64,000 bases of DNA from contig OY723246.1 in NCBI GenBank assembly GCA_963210315.1, positions 1,612,001-1,676,000 on the forward strand. The letters are read 5' to 3'. This document shows positions 1 through 10,000 of the stretch, piece after piece. The position numbers and the translations under genes are program-made. Numbering within the stretch: the first letter of the stretch is position 1; each line of letters opens with the position of its first letter. The stretch comes from Rhynchopus euleeides (taxonomy: Eukaryota > Euglenozoa > Diplonemea > Diplonemida > Diplonemidae). The notes beneath the pieces were generated by a model, which was not told where the DNA came from, searched no databases, and worked only from the letters and a program-made list of their open reading frames with translations.

Positions 1-61
1 CAAATTTCAAGCTCCACCCCTGCCGGTTTTCTGGAAAAAAAAAGTCACTTCACCATTCAGC

Positions 62-224
62 AGCAACCGCTCTTAGCCTGTATTTCGTTTGTTTGATGCG
101 TTGACGCTTCTACACACAAACCCTGAAATGATAATCACACCCTGAGCCTGATGAAGGGTGGGGTTAGTGTATAGAGCACGTTTGGATGCTTGCTGTGGTG
201 GGTGACTTTCTGCTCACACGAGCA
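62..224 (+). repeat. MITE family B, copy 1 (left part)
   Basis: This is a diverged copy of a short element seen best at 31140-31329. It shares the stretch around GTTGACGCTTCTACACACAA and the TGTATAGAGCACGTTTGG segment. The copy is interrupted after ACACGAG at 224 by the tandem family A elements. The rest of the site (ACACGAG then TGTGC) reappears at 3306-3318. The copy at 31140-31329 shows the uninterrupted ACACGAGTGTGC site, so the interruption is an insertion. Confidence 0.6.
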
Positions 225-1485
225 GGGGATAAGATAGGTCTGGTTTTCCGGTTTTCAAAACCAGGGTTTCCCGGTTTCCGGTTTTCCAGGGGATAAGATA
301 GGTCTGGTTTTCCGGTTTTCAAAACCAGGGTTTCCCGGTTCCCGGTTTTCTGGAGAAAAAAAAAAAGGTCGGTCTCATTTTTGGCGGTTTTTTTTGTGAC
401 TTTGGGACAGTAAAACAGTCAGAAAAAACGCCACAAAAAAAATAGAAAGTGACCCCATCGTGATCCGCACAGAGCCCAAATAGTCCAAAGAAGGCAGAGA
501 AGCGGAGAAGAAAAAATGGACCTAGCGGGTGGCCCGGTGGGTGGTGATGCCCTCGTCATGCAGGTCTCTTCTGTTTTGAAGGTGCACACATGGTGGACTC
601 CAGCCACCATGTCTAAGAGGGAGTCTAAGACTGCAGTCTGTACTGGAGACGGGAGTCTATTTTCCAGTTAGTTTACGCTCAGACTCCCGCTAGTTGAGAC
701 TCATGGGAGACACGGTGTACTCCAGCGGAGGTAGGGTAACCTCCGCTGGAGTTCACCGTGTCGTCTGCCTCTGTGCAGCGTCACTCGGTGCCATCGAATA
801 CATGGCGACAGCCCACCAACTCGAGACAGATCTGCTTGTCTGGAGGGCTGAGACGAGAACACGAACGACTTTCAAGCAGTCTTGAAGGTCGCCAAGCCTA
901 TTGGGGGCAACTAACAGATGAGATTTGTTTGTTGCCTGTCGTCACAGCTAGGTGCCCATCTCCTCGAAAACTCTCGTCTGGGCTCTACGTGGCGGAGATC
1001 TCGTGGACCCTTTGGCCATGACAAGGTCTGCCGTGCATCCACTCCACCCACAACGCACACCTGTCACGAGTGGTCGCTCCCACGTCCTCCTCCACCCTGA
1101 AGGTTGAACCCTCAAGGACCAGTGATCTCCTGCTGGCCGGGCTGCGATACAGTGAAGCCTTCCTACTTACAAGCGAATCCAGACTGTAGGGAACAGATGT
1201 TCACTACCGTGGCCTCCGGCGGCTGGGGGGCTCCGCCCCCCAGACCCCCCTGCGTAAAAACATTGCACCAGACCGGTTTTTTGGCCGAGAGTCCAAACTT
1301 TCAAAGCAGCTGCTGCGCCTGCCCCACCAAGCAGCCTCAGTACGACAGGACGCGCGCAGGCACTGGGCCCTCTCAGATTCTGGGAGGGTTTGCGCGGGTC
1401 GCGCGCGCCGAAGGCGCGCGCGAAAAATTTTCAAAACCAGAAAAACCGGAAAACGGCGCCAGAAAAAAAGTCTATCTTATACCCT
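225..1485 (+). mobile_element. Family A element, type I, copy 1 (CAGGG-ended DNA element)
   Basis: The left end is CAGGGGATAAGATAG and the right end is CTATCTTATACCCTG, an imperfect terminal inverted repeat. A second left-end copy starts near 286, so the left end is duplicated. It carries the H motif (445-480), a perfect 14-bp-stem hairpin at about 720-753, one hairpin core C (1191-1252) and a GC hairpin CGCGCGCCGAAGGCGCGCGC near 1400. It lies in a B element with ACACGAG repeated beside the array, suggesting a 7 to 8 bp target duplication, as hAT elements make. No transposase is visible, so it is non-autonomous. Superfamily is inferred only. Confidence 0.55.
1191..1252 (+). repeat. Hairpin core C (one of 15 copies)
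   Basis: A nearly invariant 60-bp block: GAACAGATGTTCACTACC, then a GC-rich part with an inverted repeat GGGGGGCTCCGCCCCCC, then AGACCCCCCTG. Other + strand copies: 4155-4216, 24804-24862, 26035-26097, 48689-48751, 48865-48924, 54003-54064, 54225-54287 and 57024-57081. Minus strand copies: 21239-21299, 21398-21458, 23332-23385, 23495-23555, 24135-24195 and 24310-24368. Five loci carry two cores in the same direction about 160 to 220 bp apart, with a related spacer. Confidence 0.85.
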
Positions 1486-2353
1486 GAAACGGTTTTCTGG
1501 AAAAAAAAAAAAAGGCCGATCGGATTTTCGCCGGTTTTTGGGGGACCTTTGTGACAGTCAACCAGTGGGACCATTAGCCAAAAAAATATGGAAAGTGACC
1601 CCATCGTGATCCGCACGGAGCTCAAACAGTCAAAAGAAAGCAGAGAAGCGGAGAAAAGGAGCCCAGCGGGACCCGGTGGGTGGTGATGTCCTCGTCATGC
1701 AGGTCTTCTAGCTTGATCATTCCGACCGCACCGTACTCCTTCTGGGCGGCTTGCCGAGCGCATGCACTCAATCTCGTTGCGGTGCACACTGCCAAGGACC
1801 ACCCTGTCATCCACGCAAGCTACGACCTTGTCTCGAGCACGTTTGCCTTGCTGGGGATGGCACATGCAAACTCCGATGTTTTCGGGAGTGCATGTCCGCT
1901 TTGGAGAGGATCGACGGATTCGGGTTCTGGCGGGACCGCGATTTGTGCAGTGTTGGAGACACCCGCTGGTGTTCGCATGAGCGCACGTTGTGCGCATCGT
2001 CTGACTGACTGCCTCAAGGGGGTGGTCATGCAACAAGCTCGACCATGAAGGTAGTTGCCCTTCGTGAGGCATACCAGCAGAGCAGCACCCTCAGGGGGGT
2101 TTGTCCTGATGCGGGAGGTGATGCGAAGCCGCGCTCCGTCAGTACGTGGACGCATTGAAAGCTCAGTTCCGTCCCTTCGGGGAGCTGCGTGGAGCAACAC
2201 GCCACTGCTGTTCGGCAGAGCCTGGTCCAGCCGTGTTGGGTGTGATTCTGAGAGGGTTTGCGCGGGTCGCGCGCGCCGAAGGCGCGCGCGAAAAATTTCA
2301 AAACCAGAAAAACCGGAAAACGGCGCCAGAAAAAAAGTCTATCTTATACCCTG
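1486..2353 (+). mobile_element. Family A element, type II, copy 1
   Basis: It shares the right end (CTATCTTATACCCTG), the GC hairpin and the H motif with type I, but has a different middle. Its left end is cut short and abuts the right end of the previous copy directly. It is nearly identical to 2361-3305. No open frame is convincing on either strand. Confidence 0.5.
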
Positions 2354-2360
2354 ACACGAG

Positions 2361-3305
2361 CAGGGGATAAGATAGGTCTGGTTTTCCGGTTTTCAAAACC
2401 AGGGTTTCCCGGTTTCCGGTTTTCTGGGGAAAAAAAAAAAGGCCGATCGGATTTTCGCCGGTTTTTGGGGAACCTTTGTGACAGTCAACCAGTGGGAACA
2501 TTAGCCAAAAAAAATGGAAAGTGACCCCATCGTGATCCGCACGGAGCTCAAACAGTCAAAAGAAAGCAGAGAAGCGGAGAAAAGGAGCCCAGCGGGACCC
2601 GGTGGGTGGTGATGTCCTCGTCATGCGGGTCTTCCCTGTTTGAAGTTTCGAGATACTCCGGTAGCTTGATCATTCCGACCGCACCGTACTCCTTCTGGGC
2701 GGCTTGCCGGGCGCATGCACTCAATCTCGTTGCGGTGCACACTGCCAAGGACCACCCTGTCATCCACGCAAGCTACGACCTTGTCTCGAGCACGTTTGCC
2801 TTGCTGGGGATGGCACATGCAAACTCCGATGTTTTCGGGAGTGCATGTCCGCTTTGGAGAGGATCGACGGATTCGGGTTCTGGCGGGACCGCGATTTGTG
2901 CAGTGTTGGAGACACCCGCTGGTGTTCGCATGAGCGCACGTTGTGCGCATCGTCTGACTGACTGCCTCAAGGGGGTGGTCATGCAACAAGCTCGACCATG
3001 AAGGTAGTTGCCCTTCGTGAGGCGTACCAGCAGAGCAGCACCCTCAGGGGGGTTTGTCCTGATGCGGGAGGTGATGCGAAGCCGCGCTCCGTCAGTACGT
3101 GGACGCATTGAAAGCTCAGTTCCGTCCCTTCGGGGAGCTGCGTGGAGCAACACGCCACTGCTGTTCGGCAGAGCCTGGTCCAGCCGTGTTAGGTGTGATT
3201 CTGAGAGGGTTTGCGCGGGTCGCGCGCGCCGAAGGCGCGCGCGAAAAATTTCAAAACCAGAAAAACCGGAAAACGGCGCCAGAAAAAAAGTCTATCTTAT
3301 ACCCT
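2361..3305 (+). mobile_element. Family A element, type II, copy 2
   Basis: A complete copy running from CAGGGGATAAGATAG to CTATCTTATACCCTG. It is separated from the previous copy by the 7-bp spacer ACACGAG and followed by GACACGAG, which fits a target duplication of 7 to 8 bp. It differs from 1486-2353 mainly by about 26 extra bases near 2635-2660 and by its intact left end. The two read as a recent duplication. Confidence 0.55.
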
Positions 3306-3317
3306 GGACACGAGTGT

Positions 3318-4230
3318 GCGGAAAAAAAAAAGGTCGGTCTCATTTTTGGCGGTTTTTTTTGTGACTTTGGGACAGTAAAACAGTCAGAAAAAACGCCATA
3401 AAAAATAGAAAGTGACCCCATCGTGATCCGCACAGAGCTCAAATAGTCCAAAGAAGGCAGAGAAGCGGAGAAGATAAAATGGACCTAGCGGGTGGCCCGG
3501 TGGGGCCCGGTGGGTGGTGATGCCCTCGTCATGCAGGTCTCTTCTGTTTTGAAGGTGCACACATGGTGGACTCCAGCCACCCTAGCGAGTGTCGAAGAGG
3601 GAGTCTAAGACTGCAGTCTGTACTGGAGACGGGAGTCTATTTTCCAGCTAATTTACGCTAAGACTCCCGCTAGTTGAGACTCATGGGAGACACACGGTGT
3701 ACTCCAGCGGAGGTAGGGTAACCTCCGCTGGAGTTCACCGTGTCGTCTGCCTCTGTGCAGCGTCACTCGGTGCCATCGAATACATGGCGACAGCCCACCA
3801 ACTCGAGACAGATCTGCTTGTCTGGAGGGCTGAGACAAGAACACGAACGTCTTTCAAGCAGTCTTGAAGGTCGCCAAGCCTACTGGGGGCAACTAACAGA
3901 TGAGATTTGTTTGTTGCCTGTCGTCACAGCTCGGTGCCCATCTCCTCGATAACGGAATGTGTGCAGAGATCTCGTGGACCCTTTGGCCATTCTGTCGTGC
4001 ACCCACTCCACCCACAACGCACACCTGTCACGAGTGGTCGCTCCCCCGCCCTCCTCCACCCTGAAGGTTGAACCCTCAAGGACCAGTGATCTCCTGCTGG
4101 CCGGGCTGCGATACAGCGAAGCCTTCCTACTTACCAGCGAATCCAGACTGTAGGGAACAGATGTTCACTACCGTGGCCTCCGGCGGCTGGGGGGCTCCGC
4201 CCCCCAGACCCCCCTGCGTAAAAAAATTCA
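3318..4230 (+). mobile_element. Family A element, type I, copy 2 (ends missing)
   Basis: Matches 366-1252 and 25219-26097 almost base for base, including the H motif at about 3409, the hairpin at about 3699-3733 and core C at 4155-4216. The type I right end is not seen. After core C the sequence passes into the TTAA site of element M. Confidence 0.55.
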
Positions 4231-4233
4231 TTA

Positions 4234-5009
4234 CAGGGGGGGGTCAAATAAACGTACTAAGTACTACTATTCGGCGAACGGGCGGGCCTAAATCGACCTC
4301 GCCAAAAAAGTATAAAATACTTTGCGAGCGAATAGACGTACGTAGTACGTCTATTCAACTTTTCCTAAAAACGCTGTTTGCAGGGGCTCTGCGGGGCTAT
4401 TTGGTCCACCAGGGGCGCGCTGGTCACTGCTGCGTGCCCTGGCCCGGATCACTTCGTTGAAGGAAGGCCGGGGAGCGCCTGGCTATGGCCCATCCTCTCG
4501 AGGCATTCCGTGAGCAGATGAAATCATCGGCGGTCGTCATTATATCCGACACCAGCCGAAGATATTGGCCCTGTTGGTGGATGTCACAGGTCTACGGTGA
4601 GCTTTGTCTGGGGCCATCCGTTCACATCTTCTCGGTGGTGGTGGGGACTGCGGACGCCGTAGCTGAGGGGAATGCGCGGCGGGCTTCAGCAGTGGTTCTG
4701 ATGCCTCTGGACCGCATGAGCTTGCGGGTTTGCGGGGCCCGTGCACCCTGGTTCCCCGAAGTGGCACTAATAGACCTTGTCTCCATTCTTTGCCCCAAAG
4801 TTTGCGGATTTGTGTGCCCCCTCCACTGGCAGGCGGTCCTCCATAAAGAAAATCTCAAAAAAAACGAGATATTTCCCAAAAAAAACGGGTGTACAAAGTA
4901 AGTACTTGTATTCAACGGCCCAACGTGCCCCAGAGCCCCAAAAAAATAAGTACTACTATTCGGCTAAGTACTACTATTCAACTAAGTACGTTTATTCGAC
5001 CCCCCCCTG
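4234..5009. mobile_element. Element J: TA-target element with CAGGGGGG inverted ends
   Basis: Ends are CAGGGGGGGGTCAAATAAAC on the left and the complement of CAGGGGGGGGTCGAATAAAC on the right. TA lies on both sides (4232-4233 and 5010-5011). Removing J and one TA restores the TTAA of element M. Sub-terminal repeats of AAGTACTACTATTC occur at both ends. No transposase is visible, so it is a non-autonomous Tc1/mariner-like element by target choice. No gene is seen inside. Confidence 0.7.
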
Positions 5010-5012
5010 TAA

Positions 5013-6601
5013 CCCTTTAAGTCCCAAGGCTATTTTGGGCCATTTTGGCCGATTTTTCTCCTTGGACACCAAGTTGCTTCAATTTTCGTTTTTCTGCCCG
5101 ACCCTGGCCGTAAATGAACGCGTTTGACTGAAAGATTCCACGATGGCCATTTTTTGGCCCCGAAAAAAATGTCTCTTTTTTCGCACGGCCAACAAACAGT
5201 GATTTTGAGGGTGACAAAACGGCAGATTTTCGAAAGCAAAAATTTTTGGGTGCCGGGGCTCCCCAAAAAGTCATCCGAAGATGGCGTTATTGGAAAGAAC
5301 GAGTCAAATTGCATCGACGAAAAAAAAGTTCGGCCAAAAAGACTGAGAATGAAGCCACTGAATGGGCAAGGCGGTTTTTGCCTATGTTCAGTGCCTATTT
5401 TCCCTTTCAAACCGTGGGAAAACACCCGAAAAGGGGTTATTTCCTCAATCACTCGCAGGAAGTCTGTCTCAGACGGCTGCAAGAGCAACTGTTGTGATTC
5501 GCAGCAGTGCTGAACCAGAGAGAGTGTTCGCAGAGATGTCGCCCTGCGCTCGCTCTACTACCCCGTGATCCCGCCACCGACAGCCAGTGTCCGTCTACCC
5601 TCTCCTCGGAGTTCTCGACCAGATGTCGCCGCAGAGAGGACAGCACCCTTCGTCTCGTATTATTGCAGACTACTCGGTGCTGCAACTGCGCACGGAAGAG
5701 AGAAGCGCCTCGAATATGTTCTCCCCAAGTAGATCAGACACTCTTCTAGTTTAGCTTGGCTCAATCTGGGCACGGCCCAAAGCCAGGATAAGATATCACT
5801 CATGCCTGGGACCCCCCGTGTATAAGTCCCCCTCCCTTACCCCCGTGTTTAAGTCCCCCCCTGGGGGTCTGGCAGGGGGGGACTTAAGCACAGGTGGACC
5901 TAAACACGGGGGTGGGCCGGTCTGGAGGGTCATCAAGTGGCCGCGAGGCCACCTGGTGACCTCCAGGTGCTGTCAGAGTCGAAAAGGGGGGTGCCAAAAG
6001 TCCATCCGTACCAGAATAACCCCCTACGACGGAAGCGGAAGAGGTCTTCTTGGTCTCCACCGTGCCACCCCCGTGTTTAAGCCCCCCCTGCGTTTAGGTC
6101 CGCCCCCCCCGTGTTTAAGTCTCCCCCGGCCGAAAATCGTCTCCAAGGGGGGGACTTAAACACGGGGGGTCCCAGGTACATTTGACAGGCGAGGAATTGA
6201 CAATCAGGCACTCCCTTGCCTTCAGTTGACACGTGCACCACATCGGGGTGTATCTGGGCGGGTCTTGATTCCTTGGAAAGGTTCTCGAGTCCCCTTTACC
6301 GGATGGCCAGGGTCGGGCACAAAGACCCCCGGCAAAGTATGCCAGACCTTGTTGGGGTGTGCACAGAAAGCCAAGGGCCCAGAATGCTGTTTTCACCTGA
6401 AAACCCGACCTGGGCCCAGATTCTCAGGGTTGACGGCGGGCAACCGACAGACAGATATCTCGTCGATTTTTGTTGTCGTGAAAAGAACTGTCCAAACCCT
6501 TTTCATGGTGCCCAGGGTTTGCCAAAAAGACAAAAATGCGTGCTAACAAAATGTGAACCGAAAGTGTAGGCGCAATATATTGCGCCTTGGGACTTAAAGG
6601 G
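5013..6601. mobile_element. Element M: piggyBac-like non-autonomous element
   Basis: A perfect 18-bp inverted repeat, CCCTTTAAGTCCCAAGGC, marks both ends. TTAA lies outside each end: 6602-6605 on the right, and on the left once J is removed (4231-4233 plus 5012). TTAA targets and CCC-starting ends are the hallmark of piggyBac. The 1.6 kb interior shows no transposase frame. It contains MITE N (5804-6176) and a palindrome GCGCAATATATTGCGC beside the right end. Confidence 0.75.
5804..6176. mobile_element. MITE family N, copy 1
   Basis: Ends CCTGGGACCCCCCGTGT and its complement, with several internal repeats of GTGTTTAAGTCCCCCC in both directions, so the whole element can fold back. It is the same family as 51816-52180 in the opposite orientation. 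TA follows the right end; the left flank reads TG, a possible mutated TA. Confidence 0.75.
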
Positions 6602-6618
6602 TTAAAGATTTATCTTTA

Positions 6619-6754
6619 CAGGGGGGGGGGGGGGGGCGAATAGAATTACTAAGTAATACTATTCAAAATGGCATGTTTGAAAAATTCCCAAATTTTGGGT
6701 TGGGCGCATTCCCCAGTAAGTGGTATTCCACTCCACCGAAATCGAAAAAAAAGT
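6619..6754. mobile_element. MITE K, left arm
   Basis: Starts CAGGGGGG after TA (6617-6618). It has the palindrome GAATAGAATTACTAAGTAAT and continues through AAATGGCATGTTTG to ATCGAAAAAAAAGT. The inverted arm is at 15246-15376 and resumes at 22654, so K was one long hairpin. A start codon at 6668 lies in this arm and is not the start of the LINE protein. Confidence 0.75.
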
Positions 6755-7087
6755 AAGGACCAACGATTTCTTAAGCTACAGTTTCTGTACTTCATTGGTA
6801 TACACACTCGCGCTCCCCCCCCCCCCCCCTGGTCGGTTGGGTCGGTTGGGTTCTCCCCTCCCCTTTCAAAAACCCCTCCCTCTCCCTCCTCTCCCCCATC
6901 CCTTTTCCCCTTTCCAAACTTCTTCTTGAACTTGCGGGCGGGCAGAGTCGGGAGGGCTGGTTGGGCTAATAGCGTATCCCCAAGCAAAAAACCACTCCCC
7001 CTGGGGCCACTTGTCCCTCGGGCTCTGTTCCCCTTCCCTTCCCAGTCCCCCCCTTCCCACCCCCGACGCACGCGAGCGCGAGTCGTG

Positions 7088-10000
7088 ATGGAGGCGCGAG
7101 ATGCGCCCGGCCGTGGGCACGCGAGGAGGCGAGGGCAGTGGGCCCTCATGGCGCTGCTGGTGGCGGCGCTCACGCCCCCAGCGGGAGAGCAGCCCGGGCC
7201 GCCCCCGGTAGCGAGGGAGACGGGGGGGTCGCAGCCCCCCACACGAGTGCAGCCCGGGCCGCCCCCGGTAGCGGCAGCGGCGCGGGGGTCGCAACCCCCC
7301 GCACGTGGGCAGCCCGGGTCGCCCCCGGTAGCGGCGGGAGCAGCGGCAGCAACGGCTGCGGCGGCGGCGGCAGCACCGGGACAGGCGGAGCCGGGGGAGG
7401 GCGGGGCCCACACGGGCCCCCCCCCAACAACAGCACACCGGTCTGACCCACCGGCTTCATGCACCCCCCAACGGCACTCCCCGACGGCTGCGGAAGGGCC
7501 GCGGCCCCCCCCCGAGCAGGCAGCGGCGGTCACCGCTGCAGAGACCACGCCCGCAGGGCCTCTGGAGCGGCGGAAGCCGCTTAGCCGCCCCCGCGGGGCC
7601 AAGTACGGCGCCCCCGGCGTGATAGCTGACAGGGGGGGACGAGATGGGCTCTGCCCGCGTTGTGGGGGATGGTGGGAGGGAGTGTCGTGTGGTCCCCCCC
7701 CCGTCCCGGGCTCCCCCCTCCCAGCTTATGTCTTTCCACCCCCCTCCCCCGAGCTCCCCCCCCTGGGCGGGTACTGGGGGGTTGGCTGGGTAAGGGCGAC
7801 TCTTGGGTGGGCGGTGGTGGTGGCGGGGACGCTGGGCTGGAGCTGGTGGCCGGCTGTATTTGCCCTGAGTCGGTGCCGGGCGCGAGGCTGGTGGGCAGTC
7901 GGGCGGAGACGGGCGACGAGGCTGATGCACAGTGTGTGGGGGCAGTCGAAAGCGTGGAGAGCAGCGGTGGTGGGAGGGTGCTGCTGGGTGGTGGCGGGCG
8001 GGGTGGAACGCGCCTGGGCCTCGTCAGCTGCTGCGTGCTGGGGGTTCGTCTTCGTCTGGGAGCCTAGGTGGGTCGCACTACAGGGAGAGACGGCCTGGGC
8101 CTGGTGGTGGGGGTTGGGGGTCCTGCCCGTACTGCTGGCTGCGGGGCTGTCCCCATCAAGAGCGGCGCGGGGCATTTCCTGGGCCCTAGGGCGGGTGAGC
8201 CGGGTGGTGCGCTGGCTGAGGGTGTCGGGCAGGGCGGCGGGTGTGCTCCCGGGGTTCACGGAGGCGTGCGGGCTGGCGGCGGGCCTGGGCGGGGCGGCCG
8301 TGATCGCCGCCGGCGCGCTCTGGGTTGAGGTCCTATCTGCGAGCGATCTACGGGCAGGAGTGGTGGCGGCGTCCGCATACGGGCTGGCGACGGGCGGGTG
8401 GGTGCTGGTGGGCTCGGCGATGGTACGGCAGCGCCGCCTGGCCAACCGACGCGGCTGGCTCCCTCGCTGGTCGTGGAGGGCCCGCAGGCGATCCCGATGG
8501 GTGGCCCGCAGGCCGCGCCTGGAGGTTCTCCTGCCTGCCTCCGTCCGCCGCTCGGAGGACCGGATCGGCGCCGGGCTGGACGCGCTGCGTCGGGTGAGTC
8601 GGGCGGAGCGAGTGGCAGAGGTGTTGCCGGTCCTGGCGTCGGCGGGGGCCCTGTCGGGCGGGGTCTGGGGGCTGGGGTTCCTGTCGCTCGCGTGTCTCGT
8701 CTGGGCTGGGGTGGAGGTGGCCGTGACGGCAGCGCGGCTGCGGGAGTCGGAGATGCGGGACGCGGTGACCCTGGACTTGTGGCGCTCCGTACAGCCCATG
8801 AGACGGACCCGCCTCCTGTGCGCAACGTCAGAGCGCCCCCCGCTCTTCCTCGGCCCGCGCGACCTGTGCGGTGGGGACCTGGAGATGGAGGAGGACTGGA
8901 CTGGGGTGGACGAGGTCCTGTCGCAGTTCGGGGGGTCCAGGGTGCCGAATCAGGCGACAGGGGACTGCCTCTTCGCGGCACTCACGCCCACGGCCGCCCT
9001 CCCCTCCCACGACGACATAGTGGGCATGCGCTCCGAGCTGTCCCGGCGTGCAGGGGACGCCTCGGTGAAACCTCAACTGCTTCACTTGTTAGGGGACGCC
9101 AGGCGGGTCGAGGAGTATCGGGCGGGCCTGGCTGGTGCGGCGCATGGGGACCACCTCGCGCTGCACCTGGCGGCGGGAGCGTGGGACTTGTCAGTGGTGG
9201 TGGTGCAGGAGGGCAGGGGTCAGGCAATCCGTGTGGACCCGCGGCGCCCTAAGAAGCAGGGGCCAGCCCCCGCAGATGTCAGGGTGGTGGCTCTCTCTGG
9301 CAACCACTACGAGGGAGTGGCCATGCCCCTTGCCCGACGCAGGGCCCTTCGAGAGAGCGCGGCGCCGGCCCACCTCAGCCCAGCCACGTGTCGAGACGCC
9401 TGCCCGGCGGCCCTAGGGGAGGGTGCCCAGGAGGCAGAAGGGGCGGGCCTGGGGGATGTGCGTCGCCGCTGGTTCTGCCCCCTCACGGCCTGCGCGGGCT
9501 CGGCTCTCCACCGGCATACGCCGTATTCGTCCAAGGAGACGCTCCGCAAGCACGCCCAGGCGCACGCAGACCAGGGTGAGGAGTTCCCGCCGAGCGCGCT
9601 TCGTCTGCTGGGCATGAAGAAGTGCATGTGGTGCTCGAAGGTAATGAGCACCTCCTTGGACTCCTGCGTGAAGTGCCGCCCACGTGGCGCGACCCCTGTG
9701 GTGCCGAACAGGCGCGCACCCTCTGCGGCGGAGGCAGCGGATGCGGGTCGCCTCCCTCCCCTTGAGAGCATCCACACGGAGCGAGTGGGGGTGTCGCTGT
9801 CGGTCCCCGGGGCGATCCTCCGCCCGGCGGCGGTAGCCTATAGCCAGGCCCTGTGGGATGTCGCAGCGAATAGTTCGAGCACCACGGCGTGGCTCCGCCT
9901 CCTCTTGGTGCCCAAAACCCTCTTCCGCACCTACCGTGGAGGGAAGAAGAAGCAGCTGCTGGCGAAGCGGGCCCGGGAGGAGGCGATCATCCTCTGGCGG

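Noticed and set aside
6668-7087. N-terminal extension of the LINE frame to the ATG at 6668
   Set aside because: The first 87 bases lie in the arm of MITE K, and the LINE itself begins at about 6755. The open frame upstream of 7088 has no in-frame ATG within the LINE.
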